A DNA stretch of 64,000 bases, taken from NCBI RefSeq assembly GCF_003989135.1, contig NZ_RYZZ01000006.1, positions 1 to 64,000 on the forward strand, read 5' to 3'. Shown piece after piece: positions 8,389-16,899 of this stretch (within the stretch, counting starts at the first letter, position 1; each line of letters starts with the position of its first letter). Under the pieces are notes generated by a model. That model was given only the letters and a program-made list of their open reading frames with translations, had not been told where the DNA came from and ran no database searches. The translations under genes were made by a program, and so were the position numbers. The DNA is from Peribacillus cavernae. GTDB lineage: Bacteria; Bacillota; Bacilli; Bacillales; DSM-1321.

Positions 8389-9339
8389 ATGAGACCAGAT
8401 TTAGTTTTAAGCGGTGTAATCCCGGCTAATTTGCTGCCTTTCGATGAAAATTTAAACATCGATGAAGTCAATTATCGCAGGCACATTCGATCTATTATAG
8501 ATACGGATGGAGTTACAGGCTTAACGACAAATGGCCATGCAGCCGAAGTGGCTACCCTGACACTGGAGGAACAGCAAAAGAGCCTTAGTATTACAGTTGA
8601 CGAGGTGGCAGGAAAAGTCCCGGTTGTATGTGGGATCTATCAGGATGGAACAGAAAAAGCAATGAAAATTGCAAAAATGGCTGAAAGGGAAGGCGCAGAT
8701 TGCCTTTTACTATTCCCTTCCAATGTCTTTAACAACGGATTTCGGCTCCGCCCAGAAATGGCTTACAAGCACTATGCTTCTATTGCAAGTGCAACAAATC
8801 TTCCAATAATTATTTTCGTTTATCCGGAAGCTTCAGGATTACAAATCAAAACCGACAACCTCGTCAAAATTTGTAATGATATCGACAATGTGATAGCTAT
8901 AAAGGAATGGTCAAATGATATTGTCACCTATGAACGGAATTTCCGTGAATTAAGTAAATTGGATAAAAAAATCTCCGTGTTGACGAGTTTTAGTAAATCC
9001 CTTCTGGCCTCGCTTTGCGTTGGTGCGGATGGAATATTATCGGGACATGGCAGTTTAATTGCCGATCTGCAAGTGGCGCTTTTTGAAGCTGTGAAGCGTG
9101 GAGATTTATCTGAGGCGCGCCGAATATCGGATAGAATATATCCATTGGTAGACGTATTTTATGGTGAACCATTTCTTGATGGGCATAATCGGATGAAAGC
9201 TGCCAATGCAATGCTGGGCCGAATAAGTGAAGCTTACGTGCGGCCCCCGCTTCAAGCGATCCAACAGGCGGAGCAGGAAGAGATTAGACGAGTTATTACA
9301 GAAGCTGGACTGCCAGCGAAAACGAATTTAAGAGCATAA
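8389..9339 (+). CDS. dihydrodipicolinate synthase (DapA) family aldolase/lyase
   Basis: A 316-residue TIM-barrel protein of the DapA/NanA class I aldolase superfamily. TNGHAAEVATLTLEEQ is the pyruvate-binding loop region (normally TTGE); IIIFVYPEASG holds the tyrosine, and NVIAIKEWSND holds the Schiff-base lysine in the IKE motif. The loop deviates from the lysine-biosynthetic TTGE sequence, so it is a catabolic member and not DapA itself. GAGAAGGGG fits ATG 8389; the TTG at 8380 abuts the site. It is followed by the carboxymuconolactone-decarboxylase-like gene after 13 nt. Confidence 0.8.
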   Translation: MRPDLVLSGVIPANLLPFDENLNIDEVNYRRHIRSIIDTDGVTGLTTNGHAAEVATLTLEEQQKSLSITVDEVAGKVPVVCGIYQDGTEKAMKIAKMAEREGADCLLLFPSNVFNNGFRLRPEMAYKHYASIASATNLPIIIFVYPEASGLQIKTDNLVKICNDIDNVIAIKEWSNDIVTYERNFRELSKLDKKISVLTSFSKSLLASLCVGADGILSGHGSLIADLQVALFEAVKRGDLSEARRISDRIYPLVDVFYGEPFLDGHNRMKAANAMLGRISEAYVRPPLQAIQQAEQEEIRRVITEAGLPAKTNLRA

Positions 9340-9352
9340 TAGGAGGAGAACA

Positions 9353-9730
9353 ATGGGTAAAGATCAATTTGAAGCTGGATTAGAAGTCAGGCGAGACGTT
9401 TTAGGTGCAGATTATGTTAATAAGTCAATCGAGAATGCAGATGATTTCACCCGGGATCTACAACAGTTAGTAACAGAATATTGTTGGGGAGAAATCTGGA
9501 CAAGAGAAGGAATTTCCAGGAAAACAAGGAGTATAATTAATTTAGCAATGCTTTCAGCGTTGAACAGGCCGCACGAATTAAAGCTCCATGTACGGGGAGC
9601 ACTGAGGAACGGGGTAACCAAGGACGAAATCAAGGAAATTTTATTACAGTCTGCGATCTACTGCGGAGTACCTGCAGCTATTGATGGTTTTCGAGTCGCT
9701 CAAGAGATTATTAACATTGAAAATGAATGA
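9353..9730 (+). CDS. carboxymuconolactone decarboxylase-family protein (PcaC-like)
   Basis: At 125 residues it has the usual length of 4-carboxymuconolactone decarboxylase. Visible family segments are GLEVRRDVLGADYVNKSIENADDF at the N-terminus (the VRREVLG block of PcaC), FCWGEIWTR-like YCWGEIWTREGIS, INLAMLSALNRPHELKLHVRGALRNGVTKDEIKE with the catalytic His/Glu region, and LLQSAIYCGVPAAIDGF. AGGAGG precedes ATG 9353. It closes the 2012-9730 cluster and is immediately followed by a terminator and the IS4 insertion. No other protocatechuate genes are present, so the substrate may differ. Confidence 0.85.
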   Translation: MGKDQFEAGLEVRRDVLGADYVNKSIENADDFTRDLQQLVTEYCWGEIWTREGISRKTRSIINLAMLSALNRPHELKLHVRGALRNGVTKDEIKEILLQSAIYCGVPAAIDGFRVAQEIINIENE

Positions 9731-9764
9731 AACTTGAAAAATAAAAAATGATATCTACGAAATC

Positions 9765-9812
9765 AACGGCGTATTCCATACTTATCTAGTACTGGCTAAG
9801 CCGTTTTTTATT
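9765..9812 (+). terminator. probable terminator of the hydrolase/monooxygenase cluster
   Basis: AACGGC (9765-9770) can pair with GCCGTT (9800-9805) followed by TTTTATT. The 29-nt loop is long, so it is weak. The IS4 target site begins right at its end. Confidence 0.4.
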
Positions 9813-9820
9813 GTCCGAAT
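9812..9820. repeat. left copy of the 9-bp target site duplication TGTCCGAAT
   Basis: Identical to 11402-11410 on the other side of the IS4-family element, abutting its left inverted repeat. Confidence 0.85.
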
Positions 9821-9932
9821 CATTAACATTGCTTTAATTTAATTTTCACTTGTCAAGATATTTTAATAAATTTATTGATTGTATTTTGTGGAATTTTTGT
9901 AAAATCAAAGTCTGTATAGATATAAAAAAACC

Positions 9933-9979
9933 CCTTATAATTAGGTTTGGTAGTCCTGTCCAAATCCCTAATTACAAGG
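9933..9979 (+). promoter_or_regulatory. stem-loop sequestering the transposase ribosome binding site
   Basis: CCTTATAATTAGG (9933-9945) pairs with CCTAATTACAAGG (9967-9979) with one mismatch, and TTTGG (9946-9950) pairs with CCAAA (9960-9964), leaving a 9-nt loop and a 2-nt bulge. The right arm contains the AAGG of the AAGGAG ribosome binding site at 9976-9981. In transcripts reading in from outside, this would block translation, a known way in which IS elements limit transposase made from external promoters. Confidence 0.7.
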
Positions 9980-9987
9980 AGTTATGC

Positions 9988-11235
9988 ATGGACAAGGATA
10001 ACACAAATTCCACAATAAATGAACTACTAAAAGTAATAGATGAACAGACTTTTACCAAATTAGTCAATGTTATCGATCTTGATAAATACGTAAAAAAGGT
10101 AACAGCCTACAAATTTTTTCAGCTTCTAATCATAGCTCAAATGAATGAGTTGGACAGCTTGACCCATTTGTCGAAGTTCACAAAAGACAAGGAAGATTTA
10201 CATATCCATATTGGATTGGATGGTATTAGCACATCACAACTTTCCAGAAAGCAAAGTACCTGGTCTCCTAGATTATTTGAGAAAATCTTTCATCACCTTG
10301 TGTTGGAGATTCAATCTCAAATGAAACAAGCACCAATTGTTCGTGATATCAGGCGCCTTCACGTAATCGATTCGTCCACGATGAGTATGAGCATTACTCA
10401 GTATCCGTGGGCCACTTTCCGTAAGACCAAGGCTGGCGTTCGCCTTCACCTTCGTGTGGTCGTTACGAAAGACCTGACCGTACCGGATAAAGCCGTTCTG
10501 TTATCGGCTACACATGCCGATCGCACACAAATGAACGAATTGATCGAAATTGATCCCGATGCCCTTTATCTCTTTGATCGAGGCTATGTGGATTATAAGC
10601 AATTTGATCAATTTCGCCGTGAAGGTCTTCGTTTCATCACACGCCTAAAGAAAAATGCTGAAATCGAGGTGTTGGCTGAACAAACGCCAGATCCTGACAA
10701 TCTCATCTATCAAGATGCCGAAGTTTTCCTTGGGAAGACTCAAACGGGAACGAAGATGGAATACTCTCTTCAGTTGATTAAAACGAAAGACAGTGAAGGA
10801 AATCTCGTTATCATTGTCACGAGTTGTTTTGATCTGACTGCTAAAGAGATCGCAGATCTCTATCGTTACCGTTGGAAGATTGAGACTTTCTTTAAATGGA
10901 TGAAACAACACTTGAAGATTACATCTTTTTACGGAAAAAGCGAAAATGCCGTTTACAATCAAATCTGGATTGCGATGATCACGTATTGTTTAGAAGTGTT
11001 GCTTCAGCTGAAAGTCGGCTACACCGGAACCTTGTTAGAACTTAAAAGAACACTGGAAATCCAACTGTTTAAGGGGTTGGATGCCTTTATTCGCACTCTC
11101 TTCAGGAAACCAACGCGCTCCTCCAAAGGGCGAAAAAAAACGCGCTGGGAAGAAGAGTTTCGAGTCATTGAGCGCCAGTTTGACGAAGGTGAGGTGAGTC
11201 ATCTGAATGATGTAAGCTACGATCCAATGTTTTAA
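9988..11235 (+). CDS. IS4-family DDE transposase
   Basis: 415 residues from ATG 9988, placed by AAGGAG at 9976-9981; the open frame continues upstream but that part crosses the hairpin and is not protein-like. DDE core: first Asp in LHVIDSSTMSM, second Asp in ALYLFDRGYVDYKQFD, and the Glu within YRYRWKIETFFKWMK, which fits the Y-x2-R-x3-E-x6-K signature of IS4 elements exactly. A basic C-terminal tail (RSSKGRKKTRW) follows. No frameshift, so it is presumably active. Lies inside the flanking inverted repeats of the 1581-bp element. Confidence 0.92.
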   Translation: MDKDNTNSTINELLKVIDEQTFTKLVNVIDLDKYVKKVTAYKFFQLLIIAQMNELDSLTHLSKFTKDKEDLHIHIGLDGISTSQLSRKQSTWSPRLFEKIFHHLVLEIQSQMKQAPIVRDIRRLHVIDSSTMSMSITQYPWATFRKTKAGVRLHLRVVVTKDLTVPDKAVLLSATHADRTQMNELIEIDPDALYLFDRGYVDYKQFDQFRREGLRFITRLKKNAEIEVLAEQTPDPDNLIYQDAEVFLGKTQTGTKMEYSLQLIKTKDSEGNLVIIVTSCFDLTAKEIADLYRYRWKIETFFKWMKQHLKITSFYGKSENAVYNQIWIAMITYCLEVLLQLKVGYTGTLLELKRTLEIQLFKGLDAFIRTLFRKPTRSSKGRKKTRWEEEFRVIERQFDEGEVSHLNDVSYDPMF

Positions 11236-11261
11236 AGGGCACCAACATATTTCCAAATTGT

Positions 11262-11299
11262 GGATAAGGACTACCTCTTATATCCTTATCCTTCTTTTT
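11262..11299 (+). terminator. transposase terminator
   Basis: GGATAAGGA (11262-11270) and TCCTTATCC (11283-11291) form a perfect 9-bp stem followed by TTCTTTTT. It ends transcription inside the IS before its right end. Confidence 0.8.
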
Positions 11300-11401
11300 A
11301 AATTTTGAGCGAAAGAAATAAAACTGAATATTCAAACAATATGGGGATTCCCAAACAATGCCAATTTGACATGATGCAAAAATATTTATGCAATGCTAAT
11401 G

Positions 11402-11410
11402 TGTCCGAAT
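11402..11410. repeat. right copy of the 9-bp target site duplication TGTCCGAAT
   Basis: Matches 9812-9820. Its last T together with the following ATAAT makes a TATAAT hexamer (11410-11415) upstream of the MFS gene. Confidence 0.85.
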
Positions 11411-11480
11411 ATAATAATAGGGAATGTGAGGCCAGGATTAAACATGTTTGAAAGGCAAGATGGAACAGGAGATAACGCCA

Positions 11481-12665
11481 ATGAAAAAAAATAATAATAT
11501 CCTTATTGTTATAGGTATTATACTCATTGCGGCAAATATGCGTCCGGCGATCACTTCAGTCGGTCCTTTGATTGGAGATATCCGTTCTGATATGAGCTTG
11601 ACGAACGGGCTGGCTGGTTTAATAACGACTCTTCCACTTATCGCATTTGCAATTTCTTCTCCGATCATACCAAAATTAAGTCGCCAATTTGGAAATGAAA
11701 TCATACTTTTTCTGGGTTTAACAACATTGGTATTCGGAATTCTAATACGCTCTGCGTCCTGGGTAGTGACATTATTTATGGGTACGTTCGTTATTGGTAT
11801 AGCCATTGCCATTTTCAACGTACTCTTACCAGGATTGATAAAAAATAAATTCCCTCACAAAGTAGGACTATTAACCGGTGTGTATTCTACGATTATGGTG
11901 CTTAGTGCTGCAGTATCATCGGGTCTCATTTCACCGCTAAACCAACAGTTTAGTATCGGTTGGCGGGGTATATTGGCTTGCCAGGCTATTATGGCTGCTC
12001 TTGCTGCCCTATTATGGCTGCCTCAATTACGTGGTTTTATAAAACCAAGTCACTCTGCTGGCACCACACCGCAATTAGGAGGACTGCTCCTTTCCCCGCT
12101 TGCGTGGCAAGTTACCTTTTTTATGGGGCTTCAGTCATTTATATTTTTTGTATTGGTAGCATGGCTTCCAGAGATTCTGATTGACAGAGGATACAGCGTT
12201 TCTTCGGCAGGCTGGCTGCTTTCATTTATGCAATTTTCAGGACTGCCGGCCACCTTTCTTGTACCTATTTTTTCTGATATGTTAAAAAATCAGAAGGTAA
12301 TTGTCGTTGTTATCGTTCTGCTTGATATTATTGGGTTAGTTGGATTACTTAGCGGTTCAACAAAGTTCATTGTTCTCTGGATTATATTCATAGGATTAAG
12401 TCAGGGAGCCAGTATCAGTTTGGCACTCGCGTTTCTCGGTTTACGGGCAAGGAATGCGCAGCAAGCAGCAGAGCTATCAGGTATGTCTCAATCTTTTGGT
12501 TATATTCTTGGTGCTCTCGGTCCGGTCTCCTTTGGGTACATTTACGATATCACCCAGGCGTGGACCATCCCGTTGTTATTGCTAATAGCAGTTTGTGTAT
12601 GCTTGCTGGTTGCAGGACTTGGTGCCGGACGCGCTATGTATGTTACTTTGGAATCTGAAGGATAA
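11481..12665 (+). CDS. MFS transporter, CynX/NimT (cyanate/nitroimidazole) family
   Basis: 394 residues, about twelve hydrophobic segments. The N-terminal ANMRPAITSVGPLIGDIRSDMSLTNGLAGLITTLPLIAFAISSP block is the signature of the CynX/NimT (YycB-like) branch of the major facilitator superfamily, and VLVAWLPEILIDRGYS and SGMSQSFGYILGALGPVSFGY are the matching second-half motifs. AGGAG at 11467 is spaced correctly for ATG 11481; earlier in-frame starts (TTG 11448, ATG 11460) lack it. Substrate unknown; members move small anions or organic acids. The IS4 element now lies directly upstream, so its original promoter context has been changed. Confidence 0.85.
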   Translation: MKKNNNILIVIGIILIAANMRPAITSVGPLIGDIRSDMSLTNGLAGLITTLPLIAFAISSPIIPKLSRQFGNEIILFLGLTTLVFGILIRSASWVVTLFMGTFVIGIAIAIFNVLLPGLIKNKFPHKVGLLTGVYSTIMVLSAAVSSGLISPLNQQFSIGWRGILACQAIMAALAALLWLPQLRGFIKPSHSAGTTPQLGGLLLSPLAWQVTFFMGLQSFIFFVLVAWLPEILIDRGYSVSSAGWLLSFMQFSGLPATFLVPIFSDMLKNQKVIVVVIVLLDIIGLVGLLSGSTKFIVLWIIFIGLSQGASISLALAFLGLRARNAQQAAELSGMSQSFGYILGALGPVSFGYIYDITQAWTIPLLLLIAVCVCLLVAGLGAGRAMYVTLESEG

Positions 12666-12755
12666 TATTAAGTAAAAACGCAATATATTAATTTGCACTT
12701 TTATCCGTTAAATCTAATGGCTATGGTAAATTTAGAAAGTTTTTTAAAAACAAAA

Positions 12756-12793
12756 CTTAAACGACCACCTGCTATAGCAGGTGGTCGTTTAAG
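12756..12793. repeat. perfect 38-bp palindrome at the edge of a transposon remnant
   Basis: Two 19-bp arms, the left starting CTTAAACGACC and the right ending GGTCGTTTAAG, meet at CTATAG with no spacer. On the minus strand it is followed by TTTTGTTTTT, so it could terminate transcription leftwards. It interrupts the ATPase remnant exactly after its ELWDRLK codons, which suggests that it is the end of an inserted element. GC-rich self-complementary ends of this type are seen in IS200/IS605-like and MITE elements; identity not established. Confidence 0.7.
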
Positions 12794-13293
12794 GCGATCC
12801 CATAGTTCATTTTGTCCAACTAAAATAAGCGCCATGGGGCTTTGTTCATGTATTTTAAATTTTAATAAAAAGCGAACTTCCTCCAACATCTCTCGATCCA
12901 GCAAATGGGCCTCATCGACAACGACGATGGGCTGGATACGATGAATTCCCCGCATTAGCTCGATCTCCCGATGAAGCTATCTTTTGGCATTGTCCCAATA
13001 AAACTTGGATTCGCATCCCAGTTGTTCCAGGACCCCTTTATAAAAGTTACGGGGCGTCTGCTTGGAATCCGATACGTATAGGATTGAAAATTTGGTTGAA
13101 TTCAATCCTTCCGTGAACCGGCGAATCGCCGTGGTTTTTCCTATCCCGCGTGAATCACCGCAAAGAGCTGCCGTTCTGCCGCATATTCCAACCTGCCCAA
13201 CGTCTTTTCCAGCATAACAGAGTGATACAGATCATCCGTCGGGATATCGCGGGAAAAGGGAGAATGGCTTAGTCCAAAGAATGCCTCAAACAT
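12788..13293 (-). pseudogene. transposition AAA ATPase (TniB/ExeA-like), decayed
   Basis: Read from ATG 13293: MFEAFFGLSHSPFSRDIP and LYHSVMLEKTLGRLEYA, the N-terminus of ExeA/TniB-type ATPases. The frame breaks near 13145, exactly in the Walker A loop, then resumes GIGKTTAIRRFTEGLNSTKF and RNFYKGVLEQLGC. An in-frame TAG replaces Gln near 12976 before LHREIELMRG. Walker B follows as IQPIVVVDEAHLLDREML, then MALILVGQNELWDRLK, after which the 38-bp palindrome cuts off the C-terminus. Such ATPases work with a Mu-type transposase, whose remnant lies just upstream on the same strand. Confidence 0.8.
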
Positions 13294-13351
13294 GGACGTT
13301 CTCTTCCTTCCGAACCATTCGGTAGGAAACCGCCGGAGCCTGTACCTGCTT

Positions 13352-13890
13352 TCATTCTTCGTGCTTCCGTTCAGCTCCGCGAAGCAAGCGGGAGGAATCT
13401 GCCGTTTCAGGCAGTAAATGATCGGGCAGTGCCGGACGTTTGCCTGCACGCTCCCCAATGAACATTTCACGGGCTTTCCAAGATGGATGCCCTTCGAATT
13501 CGATGGTCACTTCGGTGATACCGGCAGGGTCGTAAATGACTTGAATTTTCCGGCCAATGAAGGAGAGGCCCACCTCATATTTCTTGCCCATAAAGCTGAT
13601 ACATCCGGACTTATCCACTTTCCGTTCTTCATAGTCAAGGAAGGCATTGGCCAGAACCTCCTGATCCACGAAGCGGAGCGCTTTTGAGACGCTCCGGAAC
13701 GCTGTCTCCTGGCTGGTCGCCTCCAATGCGGAGTGGGCTTATTTTGATGGCATTCACTGAGCCATACCTGAAACCATGTGTTGAGCTGATCCAATGTTTT
13801 CGGTATCTCCAGTTCTGCCTCATTAAGAAACCCCTGGATGACCCCATTAAAACGCTCTACCTTGTCCTTATTATGAAAAGCTTTGTCCAA
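13352..13890 (-). pseudogene. Mu-type DDE transposase, C-terminal remnant
   Basis: Minus-strand fragments read DKAFHNKDKVERFNGVIQ and LDQLNTWFQVWLSECHQNKP (end of the integrase core), a one-base shift near 13730, then LRFVDQEVLANAFLDYEERKVD and SFMGKKYEVGLSFIGRKIQV, the beta-barrel Mu-transposase C-terminal domain, ending LLRGAERKHEE. The 5' part with the first catalytic residues is missing beyond 13890. It would have been the first gene of a transposase/ATPase pair with the remnant at 12788-13293. Clearly inactive. Confidence 0.75.
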
Positions 13891-14189
13891 TGGGGATTAT
13901 TTGACGCTTACGTTTCAAGCAAATTGGTAGACAGGAGGTTTTTAAGAATATGCAAAGGTAGTCAAACCGTGTTAGATCTGCCGAACTAATAATGCACCTG
14001 GAAAATATTTTCTAGAATGTAAAAATCCTTCAAAGGGTGGATTTGTTCTATCAAATACCCTGCTTATCCAGGAGAACATTACTAGAATCATCTTATATCT
14101 AGTAGAAAACAGCAATTCCTTTTTCCTAGAAATGTTAACTTTATTACAAAAATGTAAATACATAAGGCTAAAATACTATTCAGAATTTT

Positions 14190-14218
14190 TTGAAAATATA
14201 TTATTTCTTCTCTATAAT
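14190..14218 (+). promoter_or_regulatory. strong sigma-A-type promoter of the M14 peptidase gene
   Basis: TTGAAA (14190-14195) and TATAAT (14213-14218) are 17 bp apart; the start codon follows at 14247. The rest of the 13891-14189 gap shows no gene, only a weak AAATCC/GGATTT hairpin near 14025. Confidence 0.75.
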
Positions 14219-14246
14219 AAGAATGAAGAAGCAGAGGAGGCATTCT

Positions 14247-15875
14247 ATGAAAAATAGTATTCGGAAAGGTTCTATTCCACTTTTATTGACAGCCAGTTTT
14301 TTGTTAGCACCAGTTGCAAGTGCCGATACGCCGTATTATGGCAAGACTTACAGCCAACCTGAGCAAGTACAACACCTATTTCCAGATGTTAAGGTGACGG
14401 ATGGAACTCCAGCTTTTACAAAAGGGGAAGAGGCTTTTACCAGCCAGGAAGAAATGCTTGCTTACATACAGGAGCTAGAAGGAAAAAGTCCATATGTATC
14501 TGTTAAAAACATTGGCGAATCACAAGCCGGCCGGGAAATTCCAGCTTTGTATTTTACAAAAGATAAAGCAATTAAACCAAGCTTCATGTCTCGTAAACCA
14601 ACTGTTTGGATTCAGAGTCAAATCCATGGAAATGAGCCTGCCAGCGGGGAGTCGATTCTTGCAATAGCTAATCGTCTGACTGGAGAATTGGGAGAAGAGG
14701 TATTGGACCAAATTAACGTCATTGTCGTTCCTCGTGTGAATCCAGATGGATCCTATAACTTTAAACGTCAGCTTGCGAATGGACTTGATGGGAATCGAGA
14801 CCATGTTAAATTAGAATCTCCAGAGGTTCAAGCGATCCACAAGGAATTCAACCGCTATTCACCAGAGGTTGTGATTGATGCCCACGAATATACACCATAC
14901 AGTAGTTCCTTCAATCAATTTGGTGAAAAGGGCTTGCTGAAATATCATGACATCCTTCTTTTATCTGGCAGAAACTTAAACATTCCTGAAAGAATTCGAA
15001 CCATGTCGGATAAGCTCTATGTTGATCCTACGTTAAACAAATTAGAAGAGAACGGGTTCTCAGGCGATCGCTATTATACAACGGGTGTGACAAAAGGGGA
15101 GATTGACATTTACGAAGGGGGTCCAGAAGCACGAATTGGCCGAAATGCATTTGGATTACAAACCGCCTTTTCTTTCCTGGTTGAAAGCCGCGGAATTTCC
15201 ATTGGCAGAGAAAATTTCAGCAGACGTGTTGCAGCCCAAATTGCGACGCACGAACATATTTTGAGACAAACAGCAGAGAATGCCAGAGAAGTGAAAACAA
15301 CTGTTGCTATCGAACGGGCCAAGCTTATAAAGAAAGGGCTTCTTTCAAATGACCATGATCCAATCATTGTTAACAGTGAAACAACAGAACTTGACAACGA
15401 AACGCTTGAAATGGTGGATATCGCCACAGGAACTGTAAAGGATATTCCAGTCAACTATTTTAGTGCAACCGAATCAAAACCAACATTGACAAGGGAAAGG
15501 CCCACTGCATATATCGTCAAACCTGAATATGGGGAAGTGGCAGCGAAGCTTGAGAATCAAGGCTTAAAAGGGTATCAACTCCCAAAAGATATGGAGCTTC
15601 CAGTCGAAGCCTACCATGTGAAGGGCAAAGAAAATTCAGAGGAGTATGAAGGAAAGCAACTGGTTGAAGTGCAAACAGAGTTAGTCAAAAAACATCTGGT
15701 TTTCCCGAAAGGAACGTATATCTTCTCATCTGGACAACCGCAAAATAACCTATTGTCCTTGTCTCTAGAACCTGAATCCATTGACAGCTATGTGACATTT
15801 GGGTATGTCCCATCAGAGGTTGGAAAGGAATTACCGGTATACCGTTACATGTTTGATCAAAAGAAATTAAAATAA
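14247..15875 (+). CDS. secreted M14-family zinc carboxypeptidase
   Basis: 542 residues from ATG 14247 (GCAGAGGAGG upstream; the longer frame from 14190 overlaps the promoter). A signal peptide with a basic start, a hydrophobic core and a cleavage site after PVASA is clear. The M14 zinc site is visible as IHGNEPASGE (His and Glu, about residue 127) and VVIDAHEYTP (third ligand His), with RVNPDGSYNFKRQ providing the substrate-binding Arg/Asn region and SFLVESRG carrying the catalytic Glu. The C-terminal 170 residues form an additional domain. Function: extracellular removal of C-terminal amino acids from peptides. Stand-alone gene with its own promoter and terminator. Confidence 0.88.
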   Translation: MKNSIRKGSIPLLLTASFLLAPVASADTPYYGKTYSQPEQVQHLFPDVKVTDGTPAFTKGEEAFTSQEEMLAYIQELEGKSPYVSVKNIGESQAGREIPALYFTKDKAIKPSFMSRKPTVWIQSQIHGNEPASGESILAIANRLTGELGEEVLDQINVIVVPRVNPDGSYNFKRQLANGLDGNRDHVKLESPEVQAIHKEFNRYSPEVVIDAHEYTPYSSSFNQFGEKGLLKYHDILLLSGRNLNIPERIRTMSDKLYVDPTLNKLEENGFSGDRYYTTGVTKGEIDIYEGGPEARIGRNAFGLQTAFSFLVESRGISIGRENFSRRVAAQIATHEHILRQTAENAREVKTTVAIERAKLIKKGLLSNDHDPIIVNSETTELDNETLEMVDIATGTVKDIPVNYFSATESKPTLTRERPTAYIVKPEYGEVAAKLENQGLKGYQLPKDMELPVEAYHVKGKENSEEYEGKQLVEVQTELVKKHLVFPKGTYIFSSGQPQNNLLSLSLEPESIDSYVTFGYVPSEVGKELPVYRYMFDQKKLK

Positions 15876-15887
15876 GCGTTAGAGTAG

Positions 15888-15926
15888 GACAGACTGTTTA
15901 TTAGGCAGTCTGTCTTTAATTTTCAG
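15888..15926 (+). terminator. terminator of the M14 peptidase gene
   Basis: GACAGACTG (15888-15896) and CAGTCTGTC (15906-15914) form a perfect 9-bp stem followed by TTTAATTTT. Confidence 0.85.
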
Positions 15927-15971
15927 AATTATTGTTGTACTTTTCTGTGAATTGTGATAGGTTTGGTTTTA

Positions 15972-16016
15972 TGAAGAATAAACTTCAAAAAATGTTTTAA
16001 AAAAGCATAAACTTCA
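15972..16016. promoter_or_regulatory. candidate RpiR/MurR operator
   Basis: TGAAG-AATAAA-CTTCA (15972-15987) is an inverted repeat, and its right half ATAAACTTCA recurs at 16007-16016, 29 bp further on. Both lie just upstream of the regulator gene start, suggesting autoregulation and control of the operon behind it. Confidence 0.45.
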
Positions 16017-16035
16017 TTTTATAAAGGTGAAATCT

Positions 16036-16899
16036 ATGAGTCTAACAGAGACAATTCAAACAGAATATAATCAGCTTTCAAAGGCCCAACAGAAAGTCGC
16101 TAACTATTTGTTAAAAAACCCCAGGGATTTTGCTGTTAAATCGGCAACTGAGATAGGAATACAAACCGGAGTAAGTGAAACAACGGTGATTCGATTTTGT
16201 TATTCAATCAAATTATCAGGCTTTTCGGCACTTCAAAAAATGGTCCGCGAGCAGCTTCTTTCAAAGAGTAGCAGTCTCGGACAGTTTTTTTCTAGTAAGC
16301 TGGAGTTAGCGGAACAGCCCCATTTTTTCGCAAAAGCAATGGAACAGGATCGCCTGCACATCCAGGAAACGATTCAAAACATACGGGAGCAAGATTTTGA
16401 TCAGGCTGTCGACCAACTTATCCAAACAGATAAAGTTTATATTTCAGGAATGAGGACTTCTTTTTCGGCTGCAAGCTGGTTAACTTTTACCCTTGGCCTG
16501 GCCAGGGGAAACGTCCAACTACTTCGTCCCGAAACCGATGATTATATACTTACGATAAGTGAAATGAATCACAATTCAACTTTTATCGCGATTTCCTTTC
16601 ACCGTTACTTAAAAGAAACGATTAAGGTTGCCCAGTTGGCTAAGGAACAAGGAGCTTTTGTGATTGGTATTACAGATTCACCTGTTGCTCCGATTCGAGA
16701 TTATGCAGATGTTCTCATTTCGATTCATTCACCTGAAAAGTCGACGATAGATGCTACACCAGCCCTGTTTTCCTTTTTAAATGCTGTTGTCGCTGGTGTC
16801 TCAGTCAAGGACAAGGACCGATTTCAAAAACGCAAGGATCAATACGAAAAATTAAATGGGGATTACTTTTTTGTCCAAAATGGAGGAAAGAGAGAATGA
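16036..16899 (+). CDS. MurR/RpiR-family transcriptional regulator
   Basis: 287 residues: an N-terminal HTH domain (QLSKAQQKVANYLLKNPRDFAVKSATEIGIQTGVSETTVIRFCYSIKLSGFSALQKMVRE condensed pattern, residues 10-75) and a C-terminal SIS domain (VYISGMRTSFSAASWLTF, FIAISFHRYLKETIKVAQLAKEQGAFVIGITDS). SIS domains bind phosphosugars or related effectors. AAAGGTGA fits ATG 16036; the GTG at 16027 is part of that site. Its stop overlaps the start of the M20 gene by 4 nt, so it is the first gene of an operon with M20, GNAT and racemase and probably controls it. Confidence 0.9.
   Translation: MSLTETIQTEYNQLSKAQQKVANYLLKNPRDFAVKSATEIGIQTGVSETTVIRFCYSIKLSGFSALQKMVREQLLSKSSSLGQFFSSKLELAEQPHFFAKAMEQDRLHIQETIQNIREQDFDQAVDQLIQTDKVYISGMRTSFSAASWLTFTLGLARGNVQLLRPETDDYILTISEMNHNSTFIAISFHRYLKETIKVAQLAKEQGAFVIGITDSPVAPIRDYADVLISIHSPEKSTIDATPALFSFLNAVVAGVSVKDKDRFQKRKDQYEKLNGDYFFVQNGGKRE

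Larger units (their letters stand above)
9821..11401 (+). mobile_element. complete IS4-family insertion sequence (1581 bp)
   Basis: Left end CATTAACATTGCTTTAATTT (9821-9840) matches the reverse complement of the right end (11382-11401), CATTAGCATTGCATAAATAT, at 16 of 20 positions. Exact 9-bp direct repeats TGTCCGAAT flank it. Size, repeat length and the YREK transposase fit IS4-type elements such as IS4Bsu1. The intact gene and intact target duplication indicate a recent insertion, between the PcaC-like gene and the MFS transporter gene. Confidence 0.9.
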
